A DNA stretch of 6,682 nucleotides from Actinomycetota bacterium (lineage in GTDB: Bacteria > Actinomycetota > Humimicrobiia > Humimicrobiales > Humimicrobiaceae), in contig JAMCVO010000321.1 in NCBI GenBank assembly GCA_023475715.1, forward strand, positions 1 through 6,682, read 5' to 3'. Both the position numbers and the translations under genes were made by a program. Each line of letters begins with the position of its first letter. Position 1 is the first letter of the stretch. The notes under the pieces were generated by a model. The model was not told the origin of the DNA, ran no database searches, and saw only the letters and a program-made list of their open reading frames with translations. Below are positions 1 through 6,295 of this stretch, one piece after another.

Positions 1-309
1 GGCTTTCAGAACCAGAGCCTCACCCATTCCTTTTCCCCGTTCTTTTATATCTACAATCACATCCTCAATCCACGCCTTACTGTACCCCTCGAGCACGGGA
101 TATGTAATCATTGTAAGCATAGCTATGACCCTGTTTTCCTGATTTCTGATTATAAGAATATGATTATTAGATGACTCTACCGCATCAATCATTTTTTTAT
201 TTGGAGGAGTAACTATTGTAGGATCAAGCTGGTTCAACAGGGAAGATATATCCATGAGGTCTTGCTCTTCAGGCTTTTCAAGCATCTCTACTTTATTATT
301 TATATCCAT
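1..309 (-). CDS. GNAT-family N-acetyltransferase, C-terminus cut by window edge
   Basis: The visible part is 103 residues, starting MDINNKVEML and running off the left edge. GNAT enzymes move an acetyl group from acetyl-CoA to an amine; the substrate here cannot be told. The fold signature is visible: a strand around residues 51-70 (ILIIRNQENRVIAMLTM), then WIEDVIVD at about 80-87, followed by RGKGMGEAL at 91-99. That last piece matches the R/Q-x-x-G-x-G/A pyrophosphate-binding loop of motif A and leads into the expected helix. The ATG at 307-309 is chosen because a TATAAT box lies 7 bases upstream, which predicts a leaderless transcript; no Shine-Dalgarno sequence is present. A later ATG (codon 9) is possible but also lacks a ribosome binding site. 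The gene is divergent from the small membrane protein gene. The family call is firm, the function open. Confidence 0.85.
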   Translation of the reverse strand, partial: MDINNKVEMLEKPEEQDLMDISSLLNQLDPTIVTPPNKKMIDAVESSNNHILIIRNQENRVIAMLTMITYPVLEGYSKAWIEDVIVDIKERGKGMGEALVLKA

Positions 310-316
310 TAAGCAA

Positions 317-322
317 ATTATA
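317..322 (-). promoter_or_regulatory. Extended -10 box of the acetyltransferase gene
   Basis: On the minus strand the sequence reads TTGGTATAAT, a perfect TATAAT preceded by TG one base upstream (extended -10). Seven bases separate it from the ATG, so transcription should start at or one base before the start codon. I see no good -35 hexamer at 16-18 bases, which an extended -10 can tolerate. Confidence 0.6.
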
Positions 323-387
323 CCAAATCCTAAGAATTTTCTATATGCAATTACTAACAACATTAATCAGCGGAAAAGGGTAAAATT

Positions 388-411
388 TGCTAGAATAAAT
401 TAAAAGGAGGT
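388..411 (+). promoter_or_regulatory. Extended -10 box and strong ribosome binding site of the small membrane protein gene
   Basis: TGCTAGAAT (388-396) is an extended -10 element with one mismatch to TATAAT. It is followed at 404-411 by AAGGAGGT, a nearly full-length anti-16S match, with six A-rich bases before the ATG at 417. The predicted transcript would begin around 402-404, so the leader would be about 13-15 bases long and consist almost only of the ribosome binding site. No clear -35 box is visible. It is the only strong Shine-Dalgarno sequence I found in front of a gene in this window. Confidence 0.6.
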
Positions 412-416
412 AAAAA

Positions 417-620
417 ATGGCTGAAAACAAAGAATGTTGCAAAAAAGAAAGGCCGGGAGTAAGCAGTGGAGGCGGAGTCTACGGACTTGCTTTTATAGGT
501 GCCGCAGTCTATTATGTCCAGCACGCCCAAACTTTTGTAGAAGGCCTGCTTGGAGTATTAAAAGCACTGGTTTGGCCTGCGCTACTCGTTTACAAACTGC
601 TTGAATTTTTGAAAATGTAG
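417..620 (+). CDS. Small conserved membrane protein, 67 residues, function unknown
   Basis: The protein opens with a polar, cysteine-containing head (MAENKECCKKERPG, adjacent Cys at 7-8). A glycine/serine linker (SSGGGVYG) and a hydrophobic segment around residues 20-34 (VYGLAFIGAAVYYVQ) follow. A second hydrophobic stretch at about 43-66 ends in ALVWPALLVYKLLEFLKM. Two membrane helices are likely, or one helix plus a re-entrant or amphipathic end. The pattern GGGVYGL-FIGA--YY-QHA and the ending KALVWPA-LVYK--EFLK resemble small uncharacterised proteins I associate with Candidate Phyla Radiation genomes; I know of no assigned function. The Cys pair could bind metal or form a disulfide, but nothing here shows that. 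Strong ribosome binding, stop TAG. The glycosyltransferase starts 22 bases downstream, so read-through transcription is likely. Confidence 0.85.
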   Translation: MAENKECCKKERPGVSSGGGVYGLAFIGAAVYYVQHAQTFVEGLLGVLKALVWPALLVYKLLEFLKM

Positions 621-630
621 AGATGATAAT
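601..630 (+). promoter_or_regulatory. Possible own promoter of the glycosyltransferase gene
   Basis: TTGAAT (601-606) and GATAAT (625-630) are spaced by 18 bases and lie across the end of the small protein gene. The same -35 hexamer and spacing occur before the hydrolase gene at 4732-4761. Transcription would start near 637, leaving a leader of about 6 bases before the ATG at 643, which has no Shine-Dalgarno sequence. Transcription from the upstream gene is the alternative. Confidence 0.35.
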
Positions 631-642
631 CTTTGACTATTA

Positions 643-2370
643 ATGAATATTATAAAAAAATATCATCTTAGTGTTTTAATGGTAGCTGCTGTTTTTTTAA
701 TCGGATTTTCTCTGCGGTTTTATAAGCTGTCCGATATTCCTCCGGGACTATATGCCGATGAAACCGCCCTTGGATATAACGCATATTCAATCCTACTGAC
801 AGGACGGGATGAATACGGCGAGAAGCTTCCCTTGTATTTCCGGTCGTTTGATGACTACAAACTGCCTGTCTATGTTTACTCAACCGCATTGACAATTAAA
901 TTGTTCGGGGCAAATGCTTTTGCTGTACGCCTTCCCTCCGCATTATTTGGTTCATTATCGGTAATAGCCCTCTATTTCTTAATACTGGAGCTTTCAGGAA
1001 GAAAAAGACTTGCACTTTTAACGAGTCTGTTTCTAGCGCTTAACCCATGGCACATATTCTTTTCCCGCGCAGGATATGAAGTGAACATGGCAACATCCCT
1101 GATTGTTATCGGGACTCTTTTTTTCATTATGGCCGTAAATAGAAAAAATAATCTTTTGCTTTTTATCCTTTCGGCAACCGCTTTTTTATTGTCTCTCTAT
1201 ACTTATAATGTAACCAGGCTTATCGCCCCCATAATCTTTATAAGTCTTGTTGCCCTTTATTACAGAAAAATAATCTCAGTATCCAGAAAAACAATCAGCA
1301 TAGTTCTTCTTTTGTTTTTTGCAGGAATGCTACCCTTTCTAATTACTTTTTTTACTCTTCAGTCCCAGTCAGGTTTTTCATCTCAGAAAGACGCGCTAAT
1401 CATGGGCAATGCAGTAAAAGCAGATATTCTTCTCACAAAAAGTTATTTCATTTCTCTTCCGGAAGTTCTTCAAAAAACGGTTTTTAATTCGGAGCTTTTG
1501 ATTGGCTAGGCATATATTAAAAATCTCGTATCATTCTTTTCCTCAAGCTTCTTTTTTATAGTTGGGGCAGACCATCCAAATGAAAATATCGGAGGAGGGC
1601 TTGGTATGTTTTACTACTTTGACCTGCCTCTTATAATAATCGGCGCATATTTTGGAATCAAGAGAAAAATTTCTTATCTTTACCTTTTCTATTTATGGTT
1701 CCTCATCATTTTTTTTGTAGGTTCAATTATTAAATCGGTCCCCAATGGCACAAGAACATACATTGTTGTTATTCCCCTTGTGGCGTTTTCTGCATACGGG
1801 ATGTATGTCTTTTTGGAAACTGTTATGTCTATTAAAAATCAACTGCTGAAAAAAGCTATCATTATTTTCTTTTTAGCTTTTATCATTTATTCTTACATTT
1901 TTTACCTTACGTCTTATTTTATCCGCTTTCCTGTTGAATATGCTAAAGAATGGCGTTCTGAAGATCAAAAAACTGTCGGATACATCAAGAGCATTGAAGG
2001 AAATTATAAAAAAATAATCTTTGATGACAACGCTGAATTCTTTTATACCTCCCTGTTATTCTATGGGAAATATCCCCCTGATTTCTATCAAAAAAATGCT
2101 GTATACAGACAAAATGGACTTGTAAATACGTTGGTCAAGGTGGGAAAATATGAATTCAGAAAAGTGGACTGGAAGAATGAAACGCCGGAAGCAGGAACAC
2201 TTTTTATAACTGGGAAAGACAATATTCCCCCAAACAAAGAGCCCCTTGCCGTTTTTACATATCCTGTCCGTCCGGTAGTTATATATTATGATAGAAAAAT
2301 CGGTCAATTCCCTGTTACGGATATAGCTTACAAAATTTTTGAATTAAAGGAAACAAAACACGATAACTAG
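643..2370 (+). pseudogene. GT-C (GT39/ArnT-like) membrane glycosyltransferase interrupted by an in-frame TAG
   Basis: One reading frame runs from ATG 643 to TAG 2368-2370, about 575 codons, broken only by TAG at 1507-1509 (codon 289). No frameshift is needed: the 32 codons between that TAG and the next ATG at 1606 read AYIKNLVSFF and on through NENIGGGLGMFYYFDLPL, as expected for this family. Such enzymes move sugars from polyprenyl-phosphate donors to lipids or proteins at the outer face of the membrane. Visible signs are an N-terminal helix (about 10-26), the first outer loop with the acidic pair ADE (38-40) where the family's catalytic Asp lies, GRDEYGEKLP (54-63), many hydrophobic helices, NPWHIFFSR in the middle, and a soluble C-terminal domain from about residue 430. 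The first 288 codons alone would lack the later helices and C-terminal domain. It may be a recent pseudogene, a strain variant or a sequence error. The acceptor sugar or lipid is unknown. Confidence 0.8.
2367..2370. other. Overlapping convergent stop codons in one CTAG
   Basis: The palindrome CTAG holds both the plus-strand stop of the glycosyltransferase gene (TAG 2368-2370) and the minus-strand stop of the channel gene (TAG, bases 2369-2367). There is no room for a terminator between them, so each transcript must run into the other gene antisense. Confidence 0.9.
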
Positions 2371-3136
2371 GAGATTTCTTCAGACTCTTTATCTTCTGAT
2401 CTATTATTTTTTGCGGATTTGCTCTTTTCATTTCTTCTTACCCTTCCGCCTTTTACTCCGGTCAAACTTGATGTATCGACCAGACTATCCAAAGTCTCAC
2501 GTACTTTTTCCCGTCCTCCAAGGCCGATTGATAACCCAAGCCCAAGCCCAATAGCAATAGCCATGACAGCCACAAGCCCAGTTAAGAGTATTTGAATAAG
2601 ATTTGGAGATATTCCGAGCTGATTTAAAGCGATAAGTGCCGTAAAGAAAATTATTGAATAACGGGTCAGGCCGGCCAATATTGACTGTACTCGGCTACCC
2701 AGTCCCGAACTTGCATTTTGCACTGCTTCATGTGCAATGTTTGCAATTATAATGCCTATAAATCCTATTACAACAGACGCAAACACGTTAGGCAAGTACA
2801 ATACAAAACGGTTCAAAATACTAGTTATTGCCGGAAGCTTCCATGCATCAAATGTTGGTAATAAAAAAGACAGCAGGATAAACCAGAAAACTATCTGCGC
2901 GATTACATTGACCCAAGCTCTTGTATCTCCTCTCCCTCTACATGTGCCCTGCTGAGCAATTTTCCTATATTAAGAAACTCAGCGCCTTTTTCTATGATTA
3001 CTCTTGCTATATTTGCGACAATCAATCCTATCAAAAGGATAAGGAACCCGCTAATAAATTGAGGAATAAAAAGTATTATATTATTTAGAGCCGATATGAA
3101 TGTAGAAACTATTATATCCATAGTGCTATTCTGCAT
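2367..3136 (-). pseudogene. Conserved-TM-helix (MscS-associated) channel protein with a one-base frameshift
   Basis: Two pieces in different frames make one protein of about 256 residues. The first piece ends GEEIQELGSM then TAA. In the next frame the sequence reads DTRAWVNVIAQIVFWFILL and SFLLPTFDAWKLPAITSILN, continuing into LYLPNVFASVVIGFIG. Adding one base near 2925-2930 (for example restoring GAGGAT) joins them as VEGEEDTRAW. The family is the small membrane proteins with conserved TM helices (PF05552 type) annotated as mechanosensitive channels. Two related segments are visible: FIPQFISGFLILLIGLIVAN and YLPNVFASVVIGFIGIIIAN. A glycine-rich helix (AIGLGLGLSIGLGGREK) follows, then a charged, probably disordered tail ending EDKESEEIS. 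The soluble MscS domain is absent. ATG 3134-3136 is chosen as start; TTG at 3148 and ATG at 3121 are alternatives, none with a Shine-Dalgarno sequence. A TTG at 2816 could not yield a complete channel. Confidence 0.75.
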
Positions 3137-3154
3137 TTGCAAATACAAGTTTTC

Positions 3155-3166
3155 ATAATAAATATA
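3155..3166 (-). promoter_or_regulatory. Weak -10 candidates before the channel gene
   Basis: The minus strand reads TATATTTATTAT just after the methyltransferase gene, offering TATATT (3161-3166) and TATTAT (3155-3160) as -10 boxes, 24 and 18 bases from the chosen ATG. The surroundings are AT-rich and no -35 stands out, so transcription from the methyltransferase gene, whose stop is 66 bases upstream, is equally possible. Confidence 0.25.
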
Positions 3167-3202
3167 AAAGACTTAAGTAAGAATTAGAAAAAATAGTCTG
3201 TT

Positions 3203-4087
3203 TTATTTGGTCGCTTTGAGGGAAAACAAAAGAGGAATTTGGATTTTTTTATTTTTAAATACATATTGCCCTTTTTTGTTTTTTTCCATAAGACCCGGAA
3301 ATTGATCGTACATCGTGAAAGGAAACTCATGTATAAATTCTATTTTTAGCCCCTCACAAATCAATGAATTTACCACATCGCTTATTGAATAACTCCACAA
3401 ATATGTAGCGCTGTTAATTTTTGCGTTCCAATCTGCATATGTACCAGGTGAATCATCTATATATGGTCCCTTTTCAAAATATTTATAAGAAATCTCAAAG
3501 TCGGAACTCAAAATATTGGTAAAAGGATGCAGCTCTACCATATAAAACATTCCGTCGGTATCTAGAAAATTATTAATTGTCTTAGACCACTTTTTTATAC
3601 TCGACAGCCAGCAAAGCACTCCATATGATGCAAAAATAATATCAAATTTTTTATTTAAAACACTCGGCAGATCAAAAATATCAGAACAAATAAATTTTGC
3701 AGGAATACCAGTCTCTTTGCTTAGTTTTCTTGCAAGCCTTATTGATCTGTCCGATATGTCAACTCCTGTTACATCTGCGCCTTCTCTTGCCCATGACAGA
3801 CTGTCCATCCCAAAATGGCACAAAAGATGCAATAGTCTCTTTCCCTTAATATTATCTATTTCTTCCTTTTCTATAGAAAATAAACTGCTTTTCCCTTTTC
3901 TAAAACTTGCAAGGTCATAAAATTTAGAATTTGCATGAATAGGAGCAACATTATTCCACCAATTTTTGTTTGCACCCTTCATATCATGCATTTTTACATA
4001 ATCATTCATGGGGCTGATGGGAGAACTCTTAACGGAGTTTTTCGGTTTGTTATGAATAAATTCGCCTGCTGTCAAATAATTCTTCAC
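3203..4087 (-). CDS. Class I SAM-dependent methyltransferase
   Basis: An intact gene of 294 codons for a soluble Rossmann-fold methyltransferase; the substrate is unknown. Landmarks: WWNNVAPIHANSKFYDLASF (43-62), a family N-terminal signature; motif I as LLHLLCHFGMDSLSWA (85-100), where Cys-His replaces the usual G-x-G, as I recall for this subfamily; VTGVDIS (106-112) with the acidic residue at the end of strand 2 that binds the SAM ribose; SDIFDLP (135-141); KFDIIFASYGVLCWL (147-161); and the ending IQIPLLFSLKATK. The start is uncertain. GTG 4087 is favoured because a TTGACA/TATATT promoter ends 7 bases before it. However, the first 30 or so residues look unlike the rest of the family, so the ATGs at codons 27, 33 or 36 remain candidates; none has a Shine-Dalgarno sequence. 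The neighbours give no clue to its role. Confidence 0.85.
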   Translation of the reverse strand: MKNYLTAGEFIHNKPKNSVKSSPISPMNDYVKMHDMKGANKNWWNNVAPIHANSKFYDLASFRKGKSSLFSIEKEEIDNIKGKRLLHLLCHFGMDSLSWAREGADVTGVDISDRSIRLARKLSKETGIPAKFICSDIFDLPSVLNKKFDIIFASYGVLCWLSSIKKWSKTINNFLDTDGMFYMVELHPFTNILSSDFEISYKYFEKGPYIDDSPGTYADWNAKINSATYLWSYSISDVVNSLICEGLKIEFIHEFPFTMYDQFPGLMEKNKKGQYVFKNKKIQIPLLFSLKATK

Positions 4088-4094
4088 CTATATA

Positions 4095-4125
4095 AATATA
4101 ACAACAGTTTTAATTGGTATGTCAA
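4095..4125 (-). promoter_or_regulatory. Promoter of the methyltransferase gene
   Basis: On the minus strand a perfect TTGACA (4120-4125) is followed after 19 bases by TATATT (4095-4100), or after 18 by TTATAT. Transcription would start within a base or two of the GTG at 4087, giving a leaderless or nearly leaderless mRNA. It lies in the 64-base gap after the hydrolase pseudogene, so the methyltransferase is probably transcribed on its own. Confidence 0.55.
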
Positions 4126-4151
4126 CTCCTTTTACCTTACAAACCCTCAAA

Positions 4152-4725
4152 TTAATTTAAAGTCTTTGTTATTTGATGAATTTTATCCAGATACCTTTGA
4201 TCGCCTATATTATGTTACACTTTTTTTACGGGAATTAAATGCTTGTTCTTTCCGGGAATGCTGTCAAAAGCATTTATTACACGTTTTTTTAGTAATCTTT
4301 CCTCTTTTACTCCGTACAGCATATGAACTTGTTTTGCCCTTATCCTCTTTGCAAGAATTTCACATTGAAGTTTGGAAAAATCTTCGTGATAACCAGTTTT
4401 CGTCTAATTCTGACAAGTCCTCTTTAAAATATGGGGACAAAGAACAAAGTATCAGTCCTGAGACACTGATTTTTGTTGATGCAAGAAATGCAATCATTGC
4501 ACCGAATGAAAATCCTAGTATATATTTTTCATCTGCATTTATTTTTTTAAAGAGTTTTAAAAAATACTCACAGTTTTCTGAAATCGTTGTCTGCTTCCAG
4601 GGGATACTAATAAGAACTGGATTGTATCCTTCAGCCTTTACAATTTTAGCAAGGTCCTTATATGCCTTATTTTCCGGACGCTGTCTGTATCCGGGAATTA
4701 TAAATATGGTTTTTCTTTTGCTCAT
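4152..4725 (-). pseudogene. Small alpha/beta hydrolase, broken by a frameshift and a nonsense codon
   Basis: The restored protein is about 190 residues, starting MSKRKTIFIIPGYRQRPENK. The nucleophile elbow GFSFGAMIAF (71-80, Ser 73 in G-x-S-x-G) and LILCSLSPYFKEDL (91-104) identify a serine alpha/beta hydrolase; the substrate is unknown. The frame breaks at a run of five A on the plus strand (4376-4380). With four, the protein continues RRFSKLQCEILAKRIRAKQV, then HMLYGVKEERLLKKRV, and reaches LIPVKKV. A TAA (4215-4217) then replaces the codon just before the expected catalytic His, in HNIGDQRYLDKIHQ. The frame ends at TAA 4152-4154. As written, translation would stop after about 121 residues, without the catalytic acid and His. 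The ATG at 4723-4725 is preferred over an upstream ATG at 4761 because a TGGTATAAT box lies 6 bases before it. Both lesions may be genuine decay or sequence error. Confidence 0.8.
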
Positions 4726-4731
4726 CCGGGG

Positions 4732-4761
4732 ATTATACCAAAACTGAAGCTGGATATTCAA
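4732..4761 (-). promoter_or_regulatory. Promoter of the hydrolase gene
   Basis: The minus strand shows TTGAAT (4756-4761), 18 bases, then TATAAT (4732-4737) preceded by TGG, an extended -10. Six bases separate it from the ATG at 4725, so the transcript should begin at the start codon. This rules against the longer frame starting at 4761, whose first codons overlap the -35 box. Confidence 0.65.
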
Positions 4762-4898
4762 TTTAGCAGTTTAAATCAACCTTTTTGAGCTCCATATCTA
4801 ACCTGCCCCGCAATACAATAAACCTGGAATGGTGATCCTGGCAGTTATCGGAGTATTATTTTTGTATTTAGGAATAACTAGATAAGTTGGGGAATTAC

Positions 4899-6209
4899 TT
4901 ACTCCTGTTTGTATTTTTCATAAGCCTTCATGATTCTGTTTCTGTATAGATAAACCAGCATCCCAAAAAGAAATGTTATGACTGCGCCAAACCGTATGGC
5001 AAATCCCGTACCAAAATGTTCGGATAAGAAACCAATCTCAAGATTTCCAAGCGGTGCAAGACCAAGAAACATGATAGTGTAAATGCTCATTACCCTGCCC
5101 CTGTATCTGTCCTCAATTAATGTCTGGATTGTTGTGTTCATCATAGAGAATTGCAATATAAGCCCGAAACCCGCCAGAAACAGGAATAGCAGAGCAAATA
5201 ATACATTTGACGTAAAGCTGAATAAAATAACCCCAAGCGCAAATATTGTATTGCCTCCTAAAATAAAAACCAAGGCATTTATTTTTTTTGAAAACATAGA
5301 AATTACAACGGTTGCAACAAGCGATCCTATTCCCGATGCTGCATATAAATATCCAAGCCCGGTTGCCTCCATATGAAATGTATGTTCCGTAATATAAGGC
5401 AAGATGGTTGTGTAAGACCAACCGAAAATAGAAGTTACGCCTGCAAATATAAGCAATGTTCTGACAATTGGATGCGCAACAGAATATGAAATGCCTTCTT
5501 TAATGGCATGAAACGGATTTGGATGTGTTTCGTGGACTATTGATGTAACCTTCATAATAAGCAATGCGCTTATGACGGCAACATAGCTTATGCCATTCAG
5601 AATAAATGCGCCTCCCACTCCAAAAACTGCTATAAGAAAACCAGCAAGACTTGGTCCTATGACACGGGCTCCATTAAATATGCCGGAATTCAGAGAGATA
5701 GCAGAAGGCAAATCCTCTTTTCCTACCATTTCAACTACAAATGCCTGTCTTGCCGGCGCATCTATTGCATTAACGACGCCTAATAAAAATGCAAGCACAA
5801 TTATTTCCCAAAGGGTAATGATATTAATAACAGTTAAGAAACCTAATGAAAACGCCAGTATCATGGAAGATATCTGGGTGAAAATAAGGATTTTCTTTTT
5901 AGGAAATCTGTCTACGATTACTCCTCCGAATAAAGAAAAAAGGAGAGTCGGAAGCATAGCAACAGCAGCTACCAGACCAATAAGAAAAGCTGAGTTTGTC
6001 AATTTTAGAACCAGCCACCCCTGGGCCACTATCTGAAGCCATGTCCCGATAAGAGAGACAAGCTGACCCGTAAAATAAAACTGATAATTCCTGTTGGCAA
6101 GGGCGGGAAATACCTTGAAAATTTTTTTGGTCCACTCTTTCTGTTCTCCGACGCTCAGTTCAGGACTCTCATCATAGATATATTGTTCTTCTTTAGTTAA
6201 CTGGGGCAT
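4899..6209 (-). CDS. MFS transporter, 12 membrane helices (MFS_3/EntS-like)
   Basis: An intact 436-residue inner-membrane transporter, a normal length for the family. After a charged N-terminal tail (1-35), NRNYQFYFTGQLVSLIGTWL (40-59) begins helix 1, a form typical of the MFS_3 group that includes the enterobactin exporter EntS and many putative drug or macrolide exporters. Motif A between helices 2 and 3 is clear: GGVIVDRFPKKK (95-106). Helices 4-5 carry NAIDAPARQAFVVEM (147-161) and SGIFNGARVIGPSLAGF (175-191), also typical. A second motif A-like loop, RYRGRVMSIY (378-387), lies in the C-terminal half. Proton-driven export of a small molecule is likely; the substrate cannot be told. The ATG at 6207-6209 follows a TATAAT box by 6 bases, with no Shine-Dalgarno sequence. 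It lies 85 bases downstream of obg on the same strand, with its own promoter in between. Confidence 0.93.
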   Translation of the reverse strand: MPQLTKEEQYIYDESPELSVGEQKEWTKKIFKVFPALANRNYQFYFTGQLVSLIGTWLQIVAQGWLVLKLTNSAFLIGLVAAVAMLPTLLFSLFGGVIVDRFPKKKILIFTQISSMILAFSLGFLTVINIITLWEIIVLAFLLGVVNAIDAPARQAFVVEMVGKEDLPSAISLNSGIFNGARVIGPSLAGFLIAVFGVGGAFILNGISYVAVISALLIMKVTSIVHETHPNPFHAIKEGISYSVAHPIVRTLLIFAGVTSIFGWSYTTILPYITEHTFHMEATGLGYLYAASGIGSLVATVVISMFSKKINALVFILGGNTIFALGVILFSFTSNVLFALLFLFLAGFGLILQFSMMNTTIQTLIEDRYRGRVMSIYTIMFLGLAPLGNLEIGFLSEHFGTGFAIRFGAVITFLFGMLVYLYRNRIMKAYEKYKQE

Positions 6210-6215
6210 TTAATT

Positions 6216-6221
6216 ATTATA
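6216..6221 (-). promoter_or_regulatory. -10 box of the MFS transporter gene
   Basis: A perfect TATAAT on the minus strand, in CATAGTATAATAATTAA, ends 6 bases before the ATG, predicting a leaderless transcript. No recognisable -35 hexamer is present at 16-18 bases and it lacks the extended TG, so the box rests on its match and position alone. Confidence 0.5.
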
Positions 6222-6254
6222 CTATGGAAAAGAAAAACATGGGAGATTAATATG

Positions 6255-6295
6255 AAGACTACGCTCTGTCCTTTATGTTATAGAGTGCAGGTCTT
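6255..6295 (-). terminator. Imperfect hairpin right after obg, possible 3' end structure
   Basis: AAGAC at one end pairs with GTCTT at the other. Inside, a short bulged T-G-C helix and CTCT/AGAG close a loop of about 14 bases. The hairpin begins at the last base of the obg stop codon. There is no run of T after it on the minus strand, so it is not a classic intrinsic terminator; it may only protect the mRNA end, or mean nothing. Confidence 0.25.

Noticed and set aside
1507..1509. Genome-wide TAG recoding as explanation for the interrupted glycosyltransferase
   Set aside because: TAG is the natural stop of the small membrane protein (618-620) and of the channel gene (2367-2369), and the in-frame stop in the hydrolase is TAA, which ends other intact genes.
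2737..2955. Plus-strand frame of 72 codons over the channel gene break
   Set aside because: It is antisense to the frame-corrected channel protein, whose sequence is clearly conserved on the other strand.
4024..4042. Small inverted repeat AACTC/GAGTT followed by T on the plus strand, like a terminator
   Set aside because: Only a 5-bp stem, it lies inside the methyltransferase frame and no plus-strand gene precedes it.
3935..4747. Long plus-strand open frame of 270 codons
   Set aside because: It runs antisense across the methyltransferase start and the hydrolase gene, both of which have clear family motifs. Its translation shows no recognisable domain, and it has no promoter or ribosome binding site. 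It is a shadow frame.
4825..4845. CCTGG repeats around 4823-4840 as a terminator or protein binding site
   Set aside because: The two CCTGG copies are direct, not inverted, and no stable stem with a T-run follows on either strand.
5590..6036. Plus-strand open frame of 148 codons inside the MFS gene
   Set aside because: Antisense to an intact, well-conserved transporter; polar low-complexity translation without motifs.
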